A stretch of 58,640 nt of DNA from Nitrospirota bacterium (GTDB taxonomy: Bacteria; Nitrospirota; Nitrospiria; Nitrospirales; UBA8639): NCBI GenBank assembly GCA_027623995.1, contig JAQBUF010000014.1, positions 1 to 58,640 on the forward strand, read 5' to 3'. Below, in pieces: positions 28,469-37,002 of the stretch. How positions within the stretch are numbered: the first letter of the stretch is position 1; every line of letters begins with the position of its first letter. The position numbers and the translations under genes are program-made. The notes beneath the pieces are model-generated. The model was not told the DNA's origin. It saw only the letters and a program-made list of their open reading frames with translations, and made no database searches.

Positions 28469-28868
28469 TGTCTTACTCAATAAGGTGGCCATCATCGAAC
28501 GTTGCCTGGCTCGAATTCAAGACGTCTATGCCAATAATGACAAAAATCTTTTTGAGGATGTCACGAAACAAGACTCTATTATTCTCAACATTCAACGTGC
28601 ATGCGAGGCTTCCATTGATTTAGCGATGCATCTCGTGAGGAAACATGGGCTAGGCATTCCTCAGGAGAGTCGTGAAGCATTTGCATTGTTGGAAACGGGA
28701 GACTTGCTAGAGGGTGAACTGGCTCAACGAATGAAAAAGATGGTGGGATTTCGAAATGTGGCCGTCCATGATTACACGGAATTGAGTTTTGATATTATCA
28801 AAGCTATCATTACCGAAAGATTAGAAGATTTTTCGGATTTTACTAAATTTGCCCTCCAATTGAAGTAA
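28458..28868 (+). CDS. hepT: HepT-type HEPN RNase toxin (type VII toxin-antitoxin)
   Basis: The product (136 residues) is a four-helix HEPN protein with the RX4HXY motif, Arg99-x4-His104-x-Tyr106 in GFRNVAVHDYTEL. Arg and His form the RNase site of the HEPN dimer. The Tyr two residues later is the residue that the MntA partner AMPylates in the characterised Shewanella system. I use the ATG at 28458, overlapping the mntA stop; the longer open frame reads through mntA. The pair lies between aspS and a convergent oxidoreductase gene with no visible mobile-element ends. Confidence 0.9.
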   Translation: MPDDVLLNKVAIIERCLARIQDVYANNDKNLFEDVTKQDSIILNIQRACEASIDLAMHLVRKHGLGIPQESREAFALLETGDLLEGELAQRMKKMVGFRNVAVHDYTELSFDIIKAIITERLEDFSDFTKFALQLK

Positions 28869-28942
28869 ATCAATGTCCTTTCAAAATCGCATTTAGGCCC
28901 ATTTCGAAATCTGAGAAATTCATCAAGGTTGAAGAAATGCCT

Positions 28943-29953
28943 TCAGGCCTTATACACATTCACAACAATGCTATGCAGACCTGTAGCACCACGGGGTTGA
29001 GGGCGAGTGATTTCGGACGTTTGGACTTTCCCTGTGGTATCAATGGCTCTGACAAAGACTAAGGCTTTGTGGGGCGAGACATCCTTCCAGTGATAATTCC
29101 AGACGACCCAAGACCATGGTGAATGCGGTGGTTCAATCTCAGCCTCGACCCAAGTTTTTTCTTGATCGAAACTAAGTTGGACTTGGGAAATAGAATGTGG
29201 CCCTCCAAAGGCAATCCCACGAAAGTGAACGGTAGGGCCAGGTACGTCTTGATAATGACCAGGGCTATCAATGCGAGAAAAAATATTGATGGTGCCTTCG
29301 TCAGTCCACCCTTTGCGCTGCCAATAGCCTTGGTAGTCTCCGTTATAGACTTCAATCTCGGTAATCCATTTCACATTTTTGATACCGAACAATCCTGGAA
29401 CAAGAAGTCGAACAGGAAACCCGTGTTCCTTGGGTAGTTTTTCACCATTCATTAAATAGGCGAGCATGACTTCATCACGCATCGCTCGTTCAAAAGGAAT
29501 GCTGTCGTGATAGGCATCGGCTCCTCGAAAAATCACGTCACGCGCCGTTTCTTCATCTGCCCCAGCCTCTAATAACAATTCCTTCAACGATACTCCGCGC
29601 CAAATGGCATTACTGATACTTGACCCTCCAGGTAGGGTGTCAATGCACATGAGTGTTGAAACTTGATCGAATGAGTTTCGATTTAGAAGATCCCTCCACC
29701 CCAAGAGCATGGGATTCGTCACTGCCCCTTTCACGATCATTTGCCATTGTTCTTGGTCCAGGTCCCGTGAAAGATTATAGGGGGAGTCCATGTAATTGAC
29801 GGTGTAAAACTTATCATTGGGCGTGAAATACACCGTGTCCCGAGGAGGCACAGCAAACATGCTCCCTAAATCGCAACCACTGGTGATACTCGTGAGCCCA
29901 GCAAGTGCGCCTAAACCAGTAAGTTTAAAAAGGTTTCGTCGGGAAATTTCCAT
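28943..29953 (-). CDS. Tat-exported molybdopterin-dependent oxidoreductase (sulfite oxidase family)
   Basis: The 336-residue protein starts with a twin-arginine signal (MEISRRNLFKLTGLGALAGL), followed by SITSGC, which could be a weak lipobox. The body is a sulfite-oxidase-type Moco domain: KGAVTNPMLLGWRDLL, the predicted Mo-ligand Cys in STLMCIDTLPGGSSISNAIW, and FPVRLLVPGLFGIKNVKWIT. The C-terminal Mo-co dimerisation domain has HFRGIAFGGPHSISQVQ and SPWSWVVWNYHW. The substrate is unknown; sulfite or other oxyanions are possible. No cytochrome or heme partner gene is adjacent. The longer open frame from a TTG (30031) would bury the Tat signal, so I start at 29953. Confidence 0.87.
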   Translation of the reverse strand: MEISRRNLFKLTGLGALAGLTSITSGCDLGSMFAVPPRDTVYFTPNDKFYTVNYMDSPYNLSRDLDQEQWQMIVKGAVTNPMLLGWRDLLNRNSFDQVSTLMCIDTLPGGSSISNAIWRGVSLKELLLEAGADEETARDVIFRGADAYHDSIPFERAMRDEVMLAYLMNGEKLPKEHGFPVRLLVPGLFGIKNVKWITEIEVYNGDYQGYWQRKGWTDEGTINIFSRIDSPGHYQDVPGPTVHFRGIAFGGPHSISQVQLSFDQEKTWVEAEIEPPHSPWSWVVWNYHWKDVSPHKALVFVRAIDTTGKVQTSEITRPQPRGATGLHSIVVNVYKA

Positions 29954-30121
29954 AGAAAGTAATTTTTCGGGAATGATTGGAAATACAGATAGGGTTCGAA
30001 TAATATTTTGAAAAATATTATCCCTCAGCAAGAAATATACTGCAAGGAGTGGGTGCCAGTAAAAAATTTCTTAAAATCTTAGGGGTTTGTATGTGCTTGG
30101 GTTTGCGGTATTGCAAATTGC

Positions 30122-31627
30122 TTATTCAGAATGTACTTGTGTCTCTGGCTCAGCTAAATGCTCACGGACTTCTTTGACGTAGGTTTTGAAGGGGTTGGGC
30201 ATGGGAAAGGGGGGCTGACCACGGAGTTGGAAGATTGACCAGTTGATGACGTAGTGAGGGAAGCGACGTTCCAGTGAAGCCTCCAGACCTGGGTCTTCAT
30301 TCCATTCTTTGCCAATGAGTTCTTTGACCAATTCACTTCGTCCAAAGGCTCGGGTATTGCGAGGAGGATTTTGCATGGCGAGATCGATGGCCGCATTGGT
30401 TGTCACTCGCGGACAACGGCCTTCTTCTTCTAGCCCTGAGTAGAGGCTTTTCTCTGGATTGAGGTTGTGATATTCCAAGTCCAAGCTTTTCAGCCAGGGA
30501 TCATCCCATTCTAGTTTTTCTTCTTCTCGAAATGTTTCGAGCAACCAGAGTTTCGAGGCCCAATCGACTCGGCCAACCAGCTTGGTGTAATCGCCCCGAA
30601 GGTCGCGCAGAACGGATTCCCAATTATCTAAGACCCAGTCGGTGTCGTCATCCTGTCCAGCGTAATGATCTTGGCAACCCTTCAGGAATTCTTCTTGAAT
30701 ATCGATGGCTGACCGTGTTTTTCCATTGGCTAAACGCACTTCCCATTTCCTGGTAGGATCACGTGAGATTTCTTTCAGGGCTTGGATAGGTTCTTCGAGA
30801 TCTAATCCTTCCGGGGCATGACCATCTTCCACCAGTTGCATGACGAGGCCCGTGGTGCCCATTTTCAAGGCCGTCGCCACTTCTGTCATGTTGGAGTCGC
30901 CCAAGAGCAAGTGGATTCGTCGAAATTGATTGGGATCTGCTAAAGGTTCATCACGCGTATTAATAATCGCGCGATTGTGTTGGACCCATTCGAAGAAATC
31001 ATTCACGATATGATCGGCACGCTGGGAGATTTGAAACTTCACGGTGGAACGTCCGTGTTTATCACGAAGCCCAGAATCTTTCTGGGCTAATTGCTCTACC
31101 GGCACCCAACCATCATAAATCTCTGCCATGCCAATCCGACCAGCGCCCGTATAAATTTGGCGTGTCACTAAAAAGGGAATGAGTTTATTGAGACCTTTAA
31201 GATTGAAGGGGAAATGGCGTGAGACGAGATAGTTTTCATGACACCCGAAGGTCGCATCGGTTTCATGATCGATATTATTTTTGATGAGCGAGATGTTCTC
31301 ATCCAGGTTGAGCTCTTTCAAGGTACGTTGAAGTAACCGATCTCCTGCACGGTCCGCGGCTATGAGGTCGGCTAAGGTATTGCATTCAGGAGAGGCAAAC
31401 TCTAAATGCCCCATGTCCACATACAGCCGTCCTGAGTTCAGCAAAAACCCGCCATTGCCCGGGGGCTCATCGTAGCCACGGTAATGAAGGTCGAGCACAC
31501 CTTGCTCTTTCACTCGGAACACCTGATCAATCACTCGATGGGCCAGCCACGAGGGCGAGTGTTCTGGGTCATCACTATTGATGAGGAGTCCGTACTCTGT
31601 TTCAATGCCAAAAATTCTGTTTAACAT
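30122..31627 (-). CDS. pafA: Pup/UBact ligase PafA
   Basis: PafA uses ATP to join the C-terminal Glu side chain of the ubiquitin-like modifier to substrate lysines. The 501-residue product has the carboxylate-amine-ligase fold signatures: FGIETEYGLL at the N-terminus (metal/ATP-binding Glu residues), GRLYVDMGHLEFASPECNTL, NNIDHETDATFGCHENYLVS, FLVTRQIYTGAGRIG and INTRDEPLADPNQFRRIHLL with LGDSNMTE. It lacks the long insert before the NGAR-like strand that marks Dop, so I assign it as the ligase and the second paralogue as Dop. It is the last gene of the proteasome operon, 18 bp after prcA. Confidence 0.92.
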   Translation of the reverse strand: MLNRIFGIETEYGLLINSDDPEHSPSWLAHRVIDQVFRVKEQGVLDLHYRGYDEPPGNGGFLLNSGRLYVDMGHLEFASPECNTLADLIAADRAGDRLLQRTLKELNLDENISLIKNNIDHETDATFGCHENYLVSRHFPFNLKGLNKLIPFLVTRQIYTGAGRIGMAEIYDGWVPVEQLAQKDSGLRDKHGRSTVKFQISQRADHIVNDFFEWVQHNRAIINTRDEPLADPNQFRRIHLLLGDSNMTEVATALKMGTTGLVMQLVEDGHAPEGLDLEEPIQALKEISRDPTRKWEVRLANGKTRSAIDIQEEFLKGCQDHYAGQDDDTDWVLDNWESVLRDLRGDYTKLVGRVDWASKLWLLETFREEEKLEWDDPWLKSLDLEYHNLNPEKSLYSGLEEEGRCPRVTTNAAIDLAMQNPPRNTRAFGRSELVKELIGKEWNEDPGLEASLERRFPHYVINWSIFQLRGQPPFPMPNPFKTYVKEVREHLAEPETQVHSE

Positions 31628-31645
31628 CGTGGACGAGCCATTGGG

Positions 31646-32467
31646 TTAATTGGTGGTTGGGTGCAAGAAAGGCAGAAGAGAATGAATATCTTGTTGGACA
31701 ATGGTTCGATACTTTGAACTCCCAGGCGCCTGTCGTTCCAATACCGCACATTCTAACGTTTTATCCTTGAGGCCATTTTGGAGATGTTCCAAAATTTGTT
31801 CCTCGGAAATAGAATCATTCGATGCTTGTGTTTCTTTGTTTTCCGACGAAGAGGAGTCAGAATTTTCATTGTCTTGAATTTGGGACAGAGCCCCGAGAGC
31901 CCACGCGCGAACCGCCACTTCGAGGACTGATTGCAGGGTCGCCATGGTCGGAGTGACGTGTTCTTTCAGATAGGCTCTCATGGTGTCTTGACTCTTTGGC
32001 GTGGCTCCAAGCACAGCAACTTCATGGTGTTCTTCAAACGTCCCATCGTAGTCTACGGTATAAAAATTATCTTGATTTGGCAGGTTTCCGAGTTCGGCCA
32101 ATAGGAGCTTCGTAATATAAGGAGCTTTGTAGATCTCTTCAAAGGCCTGTTTGATCGCAGGAGCCATGCCATATTTGATCAGGCGAGATCCAGTCACATC
32201 ACCTGGTGATCGCTGAAACCCTTCCGTATGCGCCATGTCCAAAATGGAGAACCGTAGCTTTTCTAAATCGGCTGGATGCCCCATGCCCCCGAGACCAATG
32301 CGATCATAAATTTCGTAGAGTTTCGGGGTGCCATGACTGGTGGTGAGGAGCACAATGCCGTCCACATACGATACGGCAACCAGGGGACTGCCTTGACGAA
32401 ATTGCTCGTCGAGATATTGGCGTCGATTGCCAACGGCTTCGACCCATCGATACGGTTCATCATACAT
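31646..32467 (-). CDS. prcA: proteasome alpha subunit PrcA
   Basis: The 273-residue protein has the 20S alpha-type fold (YDEPYRWVEAVGNRRQYLDE, VAVSYVDGIVLLTTS, YDRIGLGGMGHPADLEKLRF) and no catalytic Thr. Alpha rings gate entry to the chamber and dock the ATPase. A low-complexity acidic insert (ENSDSSSSENKETQ) near residue 210 is unusual; the terminal segment KTLECAVLERQAPGSSKYRT follows. The frame runs back to a TTG at 32476, but the ATG at 32467 has AAAGG at suitable distance and overlaps the prcB stop by 8 bp. That implies translational coupling and balanced alpha/beta synthesis. Confidence 0.93.
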   Translation of the reverse strand: MYDEPYRWVEAVGNRRQYLDEQFRQGSPLVAVSYVDGIVLLTTSHGTPKLYEIYDRIGLGGMGHPADLEKLRFSILDMAHTEGFQRSPGDVTGSRLIKYGMAPAIKQAFEEIYKAPYITKLLLAELGNLPNQDNFYTVDYDGTFEEHHEVAVLGATPKSQDTMRAYLKEHVTPTMATLQSVLEVAVRAWALGALSQIQDNENSDSSSSENKETQASNDSISEEQILEHLQNGLKDKTLECAVLERQAPGSSKYRTIVQQDIHSLLPFLHPTTN

Positions 32468-33251
32468 ATTGGGCAACCTTTGTCGTAAAGAGCGTTTTCA
32501 ATTGTTCGGCAGGAATCGTTTCGACGCCTTTTTCGGTGATCCGTTTGATAATCGGGTAGAGATTGGATTCTATATTGGCTCCACCAGTGGCGGAGTCGAA
32601 CTCTGCGGCGCTAGCGAGTAATCGCAGAACAATGATGGAGGCTTCTTCTTCATCAAGGCCAGCGATTGGTTGCCCGCTCCATCGGTTGAGATAGTGAAAG
32701 ATGCCTCGAATGATGGACGACCCTGACCCAGACACCGCATGGTCAACGGCTTCAAATTCAGCGCCAAGAATATCATGGAAATAAATTTTTCCGCATCCGT
32801 GTTGGTGATCATATCCGGCAAAGACTGGGACGACCGCCCCAGTTCCCGCTAACGCCGCAGGCGCATTTTCTTTCATGAGTTTGGATAGGGCCCGGAGTTT
32901 TCCTTCAAAACTGAGATCTTGAAGCTGACTTCGTCGAAAATATTTGAAGGAATGTTCAAGGACTCTGGCCATTTCAAATGCGGTGGCAGGGACTCCGGCA
33001 ATCGCCATTACGCAATAGCGATCGATCTCTAGTACTTTATCCGTGCGATCATACATGATCATGTTGCCCGCGGTCGCCCGACGATCGCCAGCGACAAGCA
33101 CACCATCCCGATATTTCAGGGCCAATACTGTGGTGCCCTGGGTAATGGGGGGTAACGCGCCTTGCCCATGTTCACCGAATCTCGGTGTCGGGATGTCGAA
33201 TTGATAGCCTTGGTCTTTGAGAAGTTGAAAGAAATCGCCTTGAAAACCCAT
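32460..33251 (-). CDS. prcB: proteasome beta subunit PrcB
   Basis: This is the catalytic 20S subunit. A 39-residue propeptide ends PPITQG, and self-cleavage would expose Thr40 (TTVLALKYRDGVLVAGDRRA). The conserved Asp and Lys/Arg of the active site are in DGVLVAGDRR. The DILGAEFEAVDHAVSGSGS stretch with the SGSGS turn is typical. The start has AGGGGA at 9-10 bp, formed by the final Gly-Glu codons of the UBact gene 5 bp upstream, so modifier and protease synthesis look coupled. The stop overlaps prcA. Confidence 0.95.
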   Translation of the reverse strand: MGFQGDFFQLLKDQGYQFDIPTPRFGEHGQGALPPITQGTTVLALKYRDGVLVAGDRRATAGNMIMYDRTDKVLEIDRYCVMAIAGVPATAFEMARVLEHSFKYFRRSQLQDLSFEGKLRALSKLMKENAPAALAGTGAVVPVFAGYDHQHGCGKIYFHDILGAEFEAVDHAVSGSGSSIIRGIFHYLNRWSGQPIAGLDEEEASIIVLRLLASAAEFDSATGGANIESNLYPIIKRITEKGVETIPAEQLKTLFTTKVAQYV

Positions 33252-33256
33252 GGTGA

Positions 33257-33493
33257 TTATTCCCCTGTGCGTTGTCGATAGCGTTCGGCTTGTTTGGGAT
33301 CGACTTTTCTCATGCGTTTGAGCAAATTGTCTCGACTCGGAGATCCCGGTTCTGGTTTGCGAGGGCCAGCCTCATCATCTTTGGGCCCAGGTGGTTTTGG
33401 TATGGGATCGAGTGGTCGTTCCCGTCGTTCACAGTGAATGGGCAGGGGAGTCCCCTGTGTCTCGGTCATATAATTGGAAGTCGATGATTTCAT
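33257..33493 (-). CDS. ubact: UBact, ubiquitin-like protein modifier (Pup homologue)
   Basis: The 78-residue protein is disordered and Pro/Glu/Arg-rich (ERRERPLDPIPKPPGPKDDE). A short helical stretch (DNLLKRMRKVDPKQAERYRQ) and the C-terminus RTGE follow. This layout and ending match UBact, the Gram-negative counterpart of Pup. Because the last residue is already Glu, no Dop deamidation is needed before ligation. The start has GGAGG at 7 bp. The long N-terminus includes an alternative in-frame Met (MTETQGTP). It lies between dop and prcB, exactly where pup sits in actinobacterial clusters. It is short enough to be missed by automated annotation. Confidence 0.92.
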   Translation of the reverse strand: MKSSTSNYMTETQGTPLPIHCERRERPLDPIPKPPGPKDDEAGPRKPEPGSPSRDNLLKRMRKVDPKQAERYRQRTGE

Positions 33494-33534
33494 GATTTAG
33501 CCTCCTTTACGACAATGGCCAACATGTAGGATAT

Positions 33535-35028
33535 TTAGAGCACATCCGCAAGATGTTTGGCTTGATCGATCTTGTGCCAGAGCCGCGCGACGTGAGCAGG
33601 ATCAAAGAGGTCAGACATATCTAATTGTTGGGGTTGAGTCAAACTTTTCAGGTGAATACGTTCCCATTGAATGGCCTGAATTTCCTTGCGGAATTTTTTG
33701 ACGCACAATCCTCGAATGCCTGCTCTGGTGGTCGATGGCCCATGGGAAATGGCCTTTTGAATATCCTCATTGGTACAGAACCTCTGAGCTTTTCCTTCTT
33801 GTTCCAGCCCCAAATACAACCCACGATCCGAATGAATATTATGATACTCCAAATCAAGACTCGCCAGCCAGGGGTCATTCCATTCCAGCTGTTCATCTTG
33901 AGCGAACGACTCCAATAACCAGTGCTTGGTAATCCAATCGATGCGTCCGATTAACTCCGTGCGATTCTGTTTCAGAAGGTCGAGGGTTGTTTCCCAATTG
34001 GTGAGAATCCAATCGGTGTCGTCATCTTGTTTCGCCAAGGTTTTCTTGGCGGCTGAAAGATACGCTGACTGGATTTCCAAGGCGGTCAGTGATTTTCCAG
34101 ACGTCATCGGAATCAAGGCGTTGAGATCTAGGTCGCGGGAAATGGTTTTGATAGCTGTAATAGAGTCAGAAAATTCAAACTGTGGGGCGGCACCCTGCGC
34201 AATAAGTTCAAGAACGAGTTGCGTCGTTCCTATTTTGAGGGCAGTGGAAAATTCACACATATTCGCATCACCGACGATGAGGTGAAGCCGGCGATATTTT
34301 GTGCGATCGGCATGCGGCTCATCGCGCGTATTCAGGATAGGACGGTCATGCATGGTATCGACACTGAGTTCGGTTTCCATGAAGTCCGCGCGTTGTGAGA
34401 GTTGATACACGCCAGGTTCGTAGGAATGTTCTTGCGCCTCAATGCCGAGCTTTCCTGCCCCTGAAAAAATCTGTCGAGTGACGAGGAAGGGAATCAGGCC
34501 TGCGCTCAATTGATCAAAAGGAATCGTCCTTGAAATCAGATAATTGTCGTGGCACCCGTAACTGTGTCCGTGTAAATCGGTGTTGTTTTTATAGAGTTGG
34601 ACTGATTGTGATCCAAGCGTGGCATTGCGGGTATTGGCGGCATGTTGAAGTATGCGTTCCCCTGCACGATCATGGGCAATGATTTCTTTGAGGGTGGAAC
34701 ATTCTGGTGTGGAATATTCCGGGTGCGTGTGATCATTATAGAATCGTGCGCCGTTGGTGAGCACCAGGTCGCTTTTCATTTCGTAAAAGGAAAAGGGGCG
34801 ATGGGCATCCAGGGTGGCAAATTGTTCTTCTTCTACATCTTGCTGCAACCCGTGTACGCTGAATCCACGTTGGTCTTTGTGCGGATCTTCGCCTTTGTAA
34901 TCCCACGTTTGTTCAAACTTATCCGACATATACGCTCGGACCAATTCCATGGACTCGACCACGGGGTCGGACTCCGCTTGATCTTCGCGAATAATGCCGT
35001 ATTCGGTTTCTATGCCAAACAGTCTCAT
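33535..35028 (-). CDS. dop: Dop, deamidase/depupylase-type paralogue of PafA
   Basis: Dop removes the modifier from substrates and, in Pup-Gln species, deamidates Pup. The 497-residue protein shares the PafA fold (MRLFGIETEYGIIRED, QLYKNNTDLHGHSYGCHDNY, FLVTRQIFSGAGKLG, NTRDEPHADRTKYRRLHLIV). It also has the Dop-specific insertion (about residues 40-90, after WDYKGEDPHKDQRGF) leading into LVLTNGARFYNDHTHPEYST. The HPEYS segment is a Dop hallmark. Since UBact here already ends in Glu, its role should be de-conjugation only (inference). It is the second gene of the operon, 30 bp after the ATPase gene. Confidence 0.9.
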   Translation of the reverse strand: MRLFGIETEYGIIREDQAESDPVVESMELVRAYMSDKFEQTWDYKGEDPHKDQRGFSVHGLQQDVEEEQFATLDAHRPFSFYEMKSDLVLTNGARFYNDHTHPEYSTPECSTLKEIIAHDRAGERILQHAANTRNATLGSQSVQLYKNNTDLHGHSYGCHDNYLISRTIPFDQLSAGLIPFLVTRQIFSGAGKLGIEAQEHSYEPGVYQLSQRADFMETELSVDTMHDRPILNTRDEPHADRTKYRRLHLIVGDANMCEFSTALKIGTTQLVLELIAQGAAPQFEFSDSITAIKTISRDLDLNALIPMTSGKSLTALEIQSAYLSAAKKTLAKQDDDTDWILTNWETTLDLLKQNRTELIGRIDWITKHWLLESFAQDEQLEWNDPWLASLDLEYHNIHSDRGLYLGLEQEGKAQRFCTNEDIQKAISHGPSTTRAGIRGLCVKKFRKEIQAIQWERIHLKSLTQPQQLDMSDLFDPAHVARLWHKIDQAKHLADVL

Positions 35029-35058
35029 GATCGGTGAATGGGAAGTTCTACAATTCGG

Positions 35059-36795
35059 TTAAATGATCGAGTGATTGATTCGTTCTTCGGCCTTACGTCC
35101 TTTCCGGAAGGAGGAGACTCCGATCACTTGATCCGGATGATGATCCAACAGCTTCAGCCATTCTTCCGCCGAATCATCAGGTGGAAGAATCTCGCCTTCG
35201 CGGAATTCATCGTCGATTGATTGCAGGATATCTTCAAGCGTCAGACCATGGCCACCCTCCTTGATTGTTCGCTCAATAGCTCGTTCTTTGGCCCGTCGTG
35301 CCAACGATGCCAAGATGGCTCCACTCAAGAGATTGCAACGATAGAGGGTTTCATGCTTTCCATTTCTTAACCGAATGCTCAGGACTCGAGTGTCATCAGA
35401 TTTCTTAAACACCTGATCGATGGTTTCTTCAATGATGGCGCTACAGGCCTTGTTGGCATCCTTCTCATATGCGGCGAGAAGTTCCTCGGAGAGTGGGAGA
35501 TCAGGCGTCACATAGATTCGAAGAATATCTTTGGCTTCCTGTCGGTTTGGTCGTTCGACTTTTATTTTTCGATCGATTCGTCCGGGCCGAAGTACTGCGG
35601 GATCAATAAGATCTGGTCGATTCGATGCGATAATGACCACGACGTCTTGCAGCGAATCCACGCCATCAAGCTCTGCGCAAAACATGGGGACGAGGGTGTT
35701 GGCAATATTATAGGACCGTGCGGAGCGCCTGGTGCCTAAGATGGATTCAGCTTCATCAATGAAGAGGAAGGGGAGGAGCCCTTCTTTTCTCTTTTCCCGT
35801 GCTTGGACGAATAAGTCACGAACGATACGTTCGGATTCACCCACCCACATGTTTAAGATTTCCGGGCCTTTGACATGGAGAAAGGCACCACCGGTGATTG
35901 GAGGAAGTTGATTCTTATTGGAATCGTCCGAAGAGGCCGCAGCTTGGTGTTGTGACACCAGGTTCGCGAGGCTCGATGCTGTCGCTTTCCCAATCAATGT
36001 TTTTCCACACCCTGGAGGTCCATACAAGAGAAACCCTTTGGGTTGAGTAAATTGAAAGGCCTCAAAGGTTTTGGCATGAAGCAAGGGATATTCAATAGCT
36101 TTGCGGATCGCATCGATGGCTTGTTGTTGTCCACCGATTTGCTCCCAGGTGATATCTGGTGTTTCCTCAAGGGTATGTTTCGTATTTTGGGTATTCTCAA
36201 TTCGCTCAATGCCTAAGCGGTGAGTGGGATCGAGTCGTATTTCATCGCCAGGTTTGAGGGTCATGTCTTTTAGGCTAAGCGCCAGGTCTACGAGTTGCCC
36301 TGGTCGTCCAGCTTCAGAATCGAGTCGGACTCTGCCGTCAGAGAGCAATTCTTTGATTTTGACAATGGAACCATTTCGATCAAATCCCAAGGTGCCAATA
36401 AGGGCATAGGCTTCATTCACTAACACCTGGGCTCCGAGTTCAAGTTCATCAGGATTGAGTTGCGGATCAATGTTGGCATAGAACTCACTCCCTCCGACTG
36501 AAATGCGAGCGATGCCTTCAGCGGGTTTATCAATCAACGTACCAATCCGGTTGGCAGGTGCTGTGAGCTTTTCCACGACACTGTGAAGTTTTGTAATTTC
36601 TACCTCGCGTTCTTGTTGGGTCACTCCCGCTTGCAACAATTGGTGACGAATTTTATAGAGCAACTTTTGTTGCGGCGCATCTTCGGAAAGAGTGGCGAGG
36701 CATTCATCGATCAGGACAAGGGGATCTGACTTGCCCGCAGGTTCTCGGAATGGTGGGGAATCCTCTGGCATGTGCGATGGTTTTCGATCACTCAT
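35059..36795 (-). CDS. mpa: proteasome-activating AAA ATPase (Mpa/ARC)
   Basis: Mpa/ARC hexamers unfold tagged proteins and feed the 20S core. The 578 residues show an N-terminal coiled coil (about 45-85, QQEREVEITKLHSVVEKL), OB domains (about 85-205), Walker A (FLLYGPPGCGKTLIGKA), pore-loop region KGPEILNMWVGESERIVRDL, Walker B (FLFIDEAESILG) and arginine fingers (LRPGRIDRKIKV). It ends in HSII and lacks the C-terminal Gln-Tyr-Leu-type docking tail of Mycobacterium Mpa. It heads the operon; TACAAT on the minus strand (complement 36858-36863) could be its -10 box. The divergent kinase gene begins about 200 bp away. Confidence 0.93.
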   Translation of the reverse strand: MSDRKPSHMPEDSPPFREPAGKSDPLVLIDECLATLSEDAPQQKLLYKIRHQLLQAGVTQQEREVEITKLHSVVEKLTAPANRIGTLIDKPAEGIARISVGGSEFYANIDPQLNPDELELGAQVLVNEAYALIGTLGFDRNGSIVKIKELLSDGRVRLDSEAGRPGQLVDLALSLKDMTLKPGDEIRLDPTHRLGIERIENTQNTKHTLEETPDITWEQIGGQQQAIDAIRKAIEYPLLHAKTFEAFQFTQPKGFLLYGPPGCGKTLIGKATASSLANLVSQHQAAASSDDSNKNQLPPITGGAFLHVKGPEILNMWVGESERIVRDLFVQAREKRKEGLLPFLFIDEAESILGTRRSARSYNIANTLVPMFCAELDGVDSLQDVVVIIASNRPDLIDPAVLRPGRIDRKIKVERPNRQEAKDILRIYVTPDLPLSEELLAAYEKDANKACSAIIEETIDQVFKKSDDTRVLSIRLRNGKHETLYRCNLLSGAILASLARRAKERAIERTIKEGGHGLTLEDILQSIDDEFREGEILPPDDSAEEWLKLLDHHPDQVIGVSSFRKGRKAEERINHSII

Positions 36796-37002
36796 AATGT
36801 CTTACATCCAATATATATTGAAAGGGTTGTCCTCTTTCGTGACTCTTACTCTTTGTTATTGTACCCATACTCTTCCTTAAATCTACAAGAATCTGCTCAA
36901 AAAGGTATGAACTCCGGGATTTGTAAAGAAACGGGGAAAAAGACCGATAATTGTGTAAGAGCCTAATTCCTGGCTTTTTCCTGACACGTATTCAGACGGA
37001 GG

